Shown here piece after piece: positions 43,791 to 45,371 of a stretch of DNA of 45,371 bases (position 1 is the first letter of the stretch; the number at the start of each line of letters is the position of its first letter). The notes under the pieces were generated by a model, which had not been told where the DNA came from, ran no database searches, and saw only the letters and a program-made list of their open reading frames with translations. The position numbers and the translations under genes were made by a program. Source of the DNA: Kaiparowitsia implicata GSE-PSE-MK54-09C (GTDB taxonomy: Bacteria; Cyanobacteriota; Cyanobacteriia; Elainellales; Elainellaceae); assembly GCA_019359435.1 (NCBI GenBank), contig JAHHHI010000009.1, forward strand, positions 1 to 45,371, in the 5' to 3' direction.

Positions 43791-44660
43791 ATGAAATGTA
43801 TTATTCATCGACGGGCTGAATTCTCAGCCAGCCATCGATACTGGCTGCCCGAATTGAGCGAGAGCGAAAATATTGAGCGTTTTGGGCCATGCACTAACAC
43901 GCCAGGACATGGGCACAACTATGTCCTCTACGTATCCATGGAGGGCGAGTTGGATGAGTATGGCATGGTGCTCAACCTATCAGATGTAAAGCAGGTGATT
44001 AAGCGAGAAGTCACCAGTCAGCTTAACTTTGCCCACTTGAATGACGTCTGGGAAGAATTCCAAACAATCTTGCCAACGACCGAGGCGATCGCCCAAGCCA
44101 TCTGGCACCGTCTAGCACCGCACCTACCCATCACCAATATCCAAGTCTTTGAACACCCAGAACTCTGGGCTGACTATGAGGGAAACAGCATGAGCGCCTA
44201 TCTCACCATCAGCACCCATTTCAGCGCGGCCCATCGGCTCGCGCTGCCCCATCTCACGCTGGAGCAAAACTCAGAAATTTACGGCAAGTGTGCACGCGTA
44301 CATGGGCATGGGCACAACTACCATCTTGAAGTAACAATTCAGGGCGACATCGACGCACGCACAGGGATGCTGGCCGATCTAGTTGCGTTTCAGAATGCCG
44401 TGAATGAGGTTGTAGTTGAACCCTTTGATCACACCTTTTTGAACTATGACATTCCCTACTTCGCTGAAGTAGTGCCTACCGCAGAAAATATCGTCGTCCA
44501 CATTCGAGATTTGCTGGACGCCCCTATCCGTTCTATCGGAGCAAGATTGCATAAGGTAAAACTGATTGAAAGCCCCAACAATTCGGCAGAAGTGTATGGG
44601 TTGCCCTTGAAGGAAGCTGCCGTTAAATATCAACAAGAGCCAGCCACAGCAAGGGTTTAA
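43791..44660 (+). CDS. queD: Double-domain 6-carboxytetrahydropterin/6-pyruvoyltetrahydropterin synthase (QueD-like)
   Basis: The 289 residues are two tandem QueD/PTPS domains. The first (about 1-135) has FSASHRYW and CTNTPGHGHNYVL; the second (about 140-285) has FSAAHRLALP and CARVHGHGHNYHLEV. Each keeps the cysteine and the HGH or GHGH zinc ligands, and the second is closer to the classical site. The protein makes either the queuosine precursor or a cyanobacterial pterin; the two cannot be distinguished here. ATG at 43791 is chosen because MKCIIHRRAEFSASH is the family N-terminus; the 13 residues before it in the same frame look like leader sequence. Confidence 0.9.
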   Translation: MKCIIHRRAEFSASHRYWLPELSESENIERFGPCTNTPGHGHNYVLYVSMEGELDEYGMVLNLSDVKQVIKREVTSQLNFAHLNDVWEEFQTILPTTEAIAQAIWHRLAPHLPITNIQVFEHPELWADYEGNSMSAYLTISTHFSAAHRLALPHLTLEQNSEIYGKCARVHGHGHNYHLEVTIQGDIDARTGMLADLVAFQNAVNEVVVEPFDHTFLNYDIPYFAEVVPTAENIVVHIRDLLDAPIRSIGARLHKVKLIESPNNSAEVYGLPLKEAAVKYQQEPATARV

Positions 44661-44853
44661 CGCTGTATGAAGCGAGCTTTGATGTAACGCTACAGTTGGA
44701 AGTTGGACTCCTTCAACCTGCTTGGTTTAATCGAACTCGCATCGCAGGTAGAACGGCTTAATGCATTTGTCCGACAGATGTAAATCTGAGTTTGGAGCAA
44801 GCATAATTTCTAAATAGTCTGCTGCGATGACGCAAAGAATAAGAGTTTTAGAG

Positions 44854-44898
44854 AAGAGCTTTGGAGTACTGCACCTTATGCACTACACCAAAGCTCTT
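44854..44898. terminator. Terminator-like hairpin in the queD-psbA spacer
   Basis: AAGAGCTTTGG (44854-44864) pairs perfectly with CCAAAGCTCTT (44888-44898), followed on the plus strand by TTAACTT. The loop can fold further. It lies about 190 bases after queD. Confidence 0.6.
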
Positions 44899-45221
44899 TT
44901 AACTTAGTGGTGCAGAAAACTCGGTGAGTCTCGAACGAGATGAAGCAACGCACAAAAGTGGCCGCAGAAACAGCATAAATACGTTGAGCTTTCATCCTAA
45001 TCTTCTTTCTTCTTCTGTCAAGGCTTTCAGGAGTTCTCCGCACGGCCTAGCTTGAAAACCCATGTGGCACATTCGCTATAAGGAGAGTTGCCACACAACA
45101 ACTCAGGCACATGAAACTCGAAGTGAGTGATCTCAATAAAACAATTGCAGCACAATTCGTTGTATGACCCTCAAATGACATGTATCAAGCAACGATAACC
45201 AGGGCTTTTTATCGATATCAA

Positions 45222-45264
45222 TAGCAAGAGGGGCGCTCTCCGATGGAGAGCGCCCCTCTTGCTA
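45222..45264. terminator. Perfect 20-bp hairpin terminating psbA
   Basis: Bases 45222-45241 and 45245-45264 are exact reverse complements around a three-base GAT loop; the core is GGGGCGCTCTCC. It begins 49 bases after the psbA stop codon on the minus strand. No T-run follows on either strand. Confidence 0.8.
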
Positions 45265-45313
45265 TGCATGATGGCTAGAGAACTAGCCTCAGCAGACCAT
45301 CAATCGCAAACGA

Positions 45314-45371
45314 TTAACCGTTGATGGAAGGTGCAGTCAGCGCCACAGGGGTCGCCTCACCAGCAGCCAAA
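45314..45371 (-). CDS. psbA: Photosystem II D1 protein, C-terminal end (partial)
   Basis: Reading the minus strand into the window gives LAAGEATPVALTAPSING then TAA, the C-terminal end of the D1 protein of photosystem II. The last 16 residues are the extension that CtpA removes after Ala344, exposing the carboxylate that ligates the manganese cluster. Only 18 codons and one extra base are present; the rest lies beyond base 45371. Cyanobacteria usually have several psbA copies, and which one this is cannot be told from the tail. Confidence 0.93.
   Translation of the reverse strand, partial: LAAGEATPVALTAPSING

Larger units (their letters stand above)
44661..45313. other. Convergent spacer between queD and psbA
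   Basis: About 650 bp with no gene. It carries two strong hairpins, listed separately, which would separate the two convergent transcripts. Nothing else was recognised. Confidence 0.6.

Overview
The window reads as a chromosomal segment of a filamentous, gliding or twitching cyanobacterium. The support is dense HIP1 sites (GCGATCGC) in genes and spacers, a kaiABC clock locus, a pilus-taxis operon of the hmp/pil type with an HmpF-like protein, a KGK-domain protein, and the C-terminal end of photosystem II D1 (psbA) at the right edge. No rRNA, tRNA or CRISPR array was seen. The style suggests a Leptolyngbya-like lineage, but the genus cannot be fixed from sequence alone.

Layout. (1) Bases 1-3219 form a run of integron-type gene cassettes: five attC-like sites of 83-87 bp separate a membrane protein, a methyltransferase, a toxin-antitoxin pair with a broken PIN toxin, and an internally deleted short-chain dehydrogenase. 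In three of the four cassettes the R'' box is the exact complement of the cassette's own left boundary, as expected if each cassette once existed as a circle. No integrase lies in the window. (2) 3312-9820 is the circadian clock region: a large hybrid histidine kinase with two degenerate receivers, divergent from kaiA-kaiB-kaiC. (3) 10171-12423 holds two small proteins and an aspartate aminotransferase. (4) 12662-24140 is a minus-strand chemosensory operon for type IV pilus motility (PatA-type regulator, CheY, CheW, MCP, giant CheA-REC), facing away from hmpF at 25608. (5) 27504-34000 carries tilS, a KGK-domain protein, a NACHT NTPase with nearly uniform HEAT repeats (probable defence protein) and a NarL-type response regulator. 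(6) 34380-41011 has an exopolysaccharide export pair (Wza-like, Wzc-like) and a TpsB/ShlB-type outer-membrane transporter. (7) 42042-45371 has a GH10-like secreted hydrolase, a fused double QueD protein and the end of psbA.

How parts relate. The pilus-taxis operon, hmpF and the polysaccharide export pair fit together as surface motility functions, since cyanobacterial twitching needs both pili and polysaccharide. Both the MCP and the CheA carry very long acidic, probably disordered segments, and the CheA segment is built from repeated short hydrophobic motifs. A two-hairpin repeat of about 90 bp occurs three times, with a fourth partial relative, always between genes.
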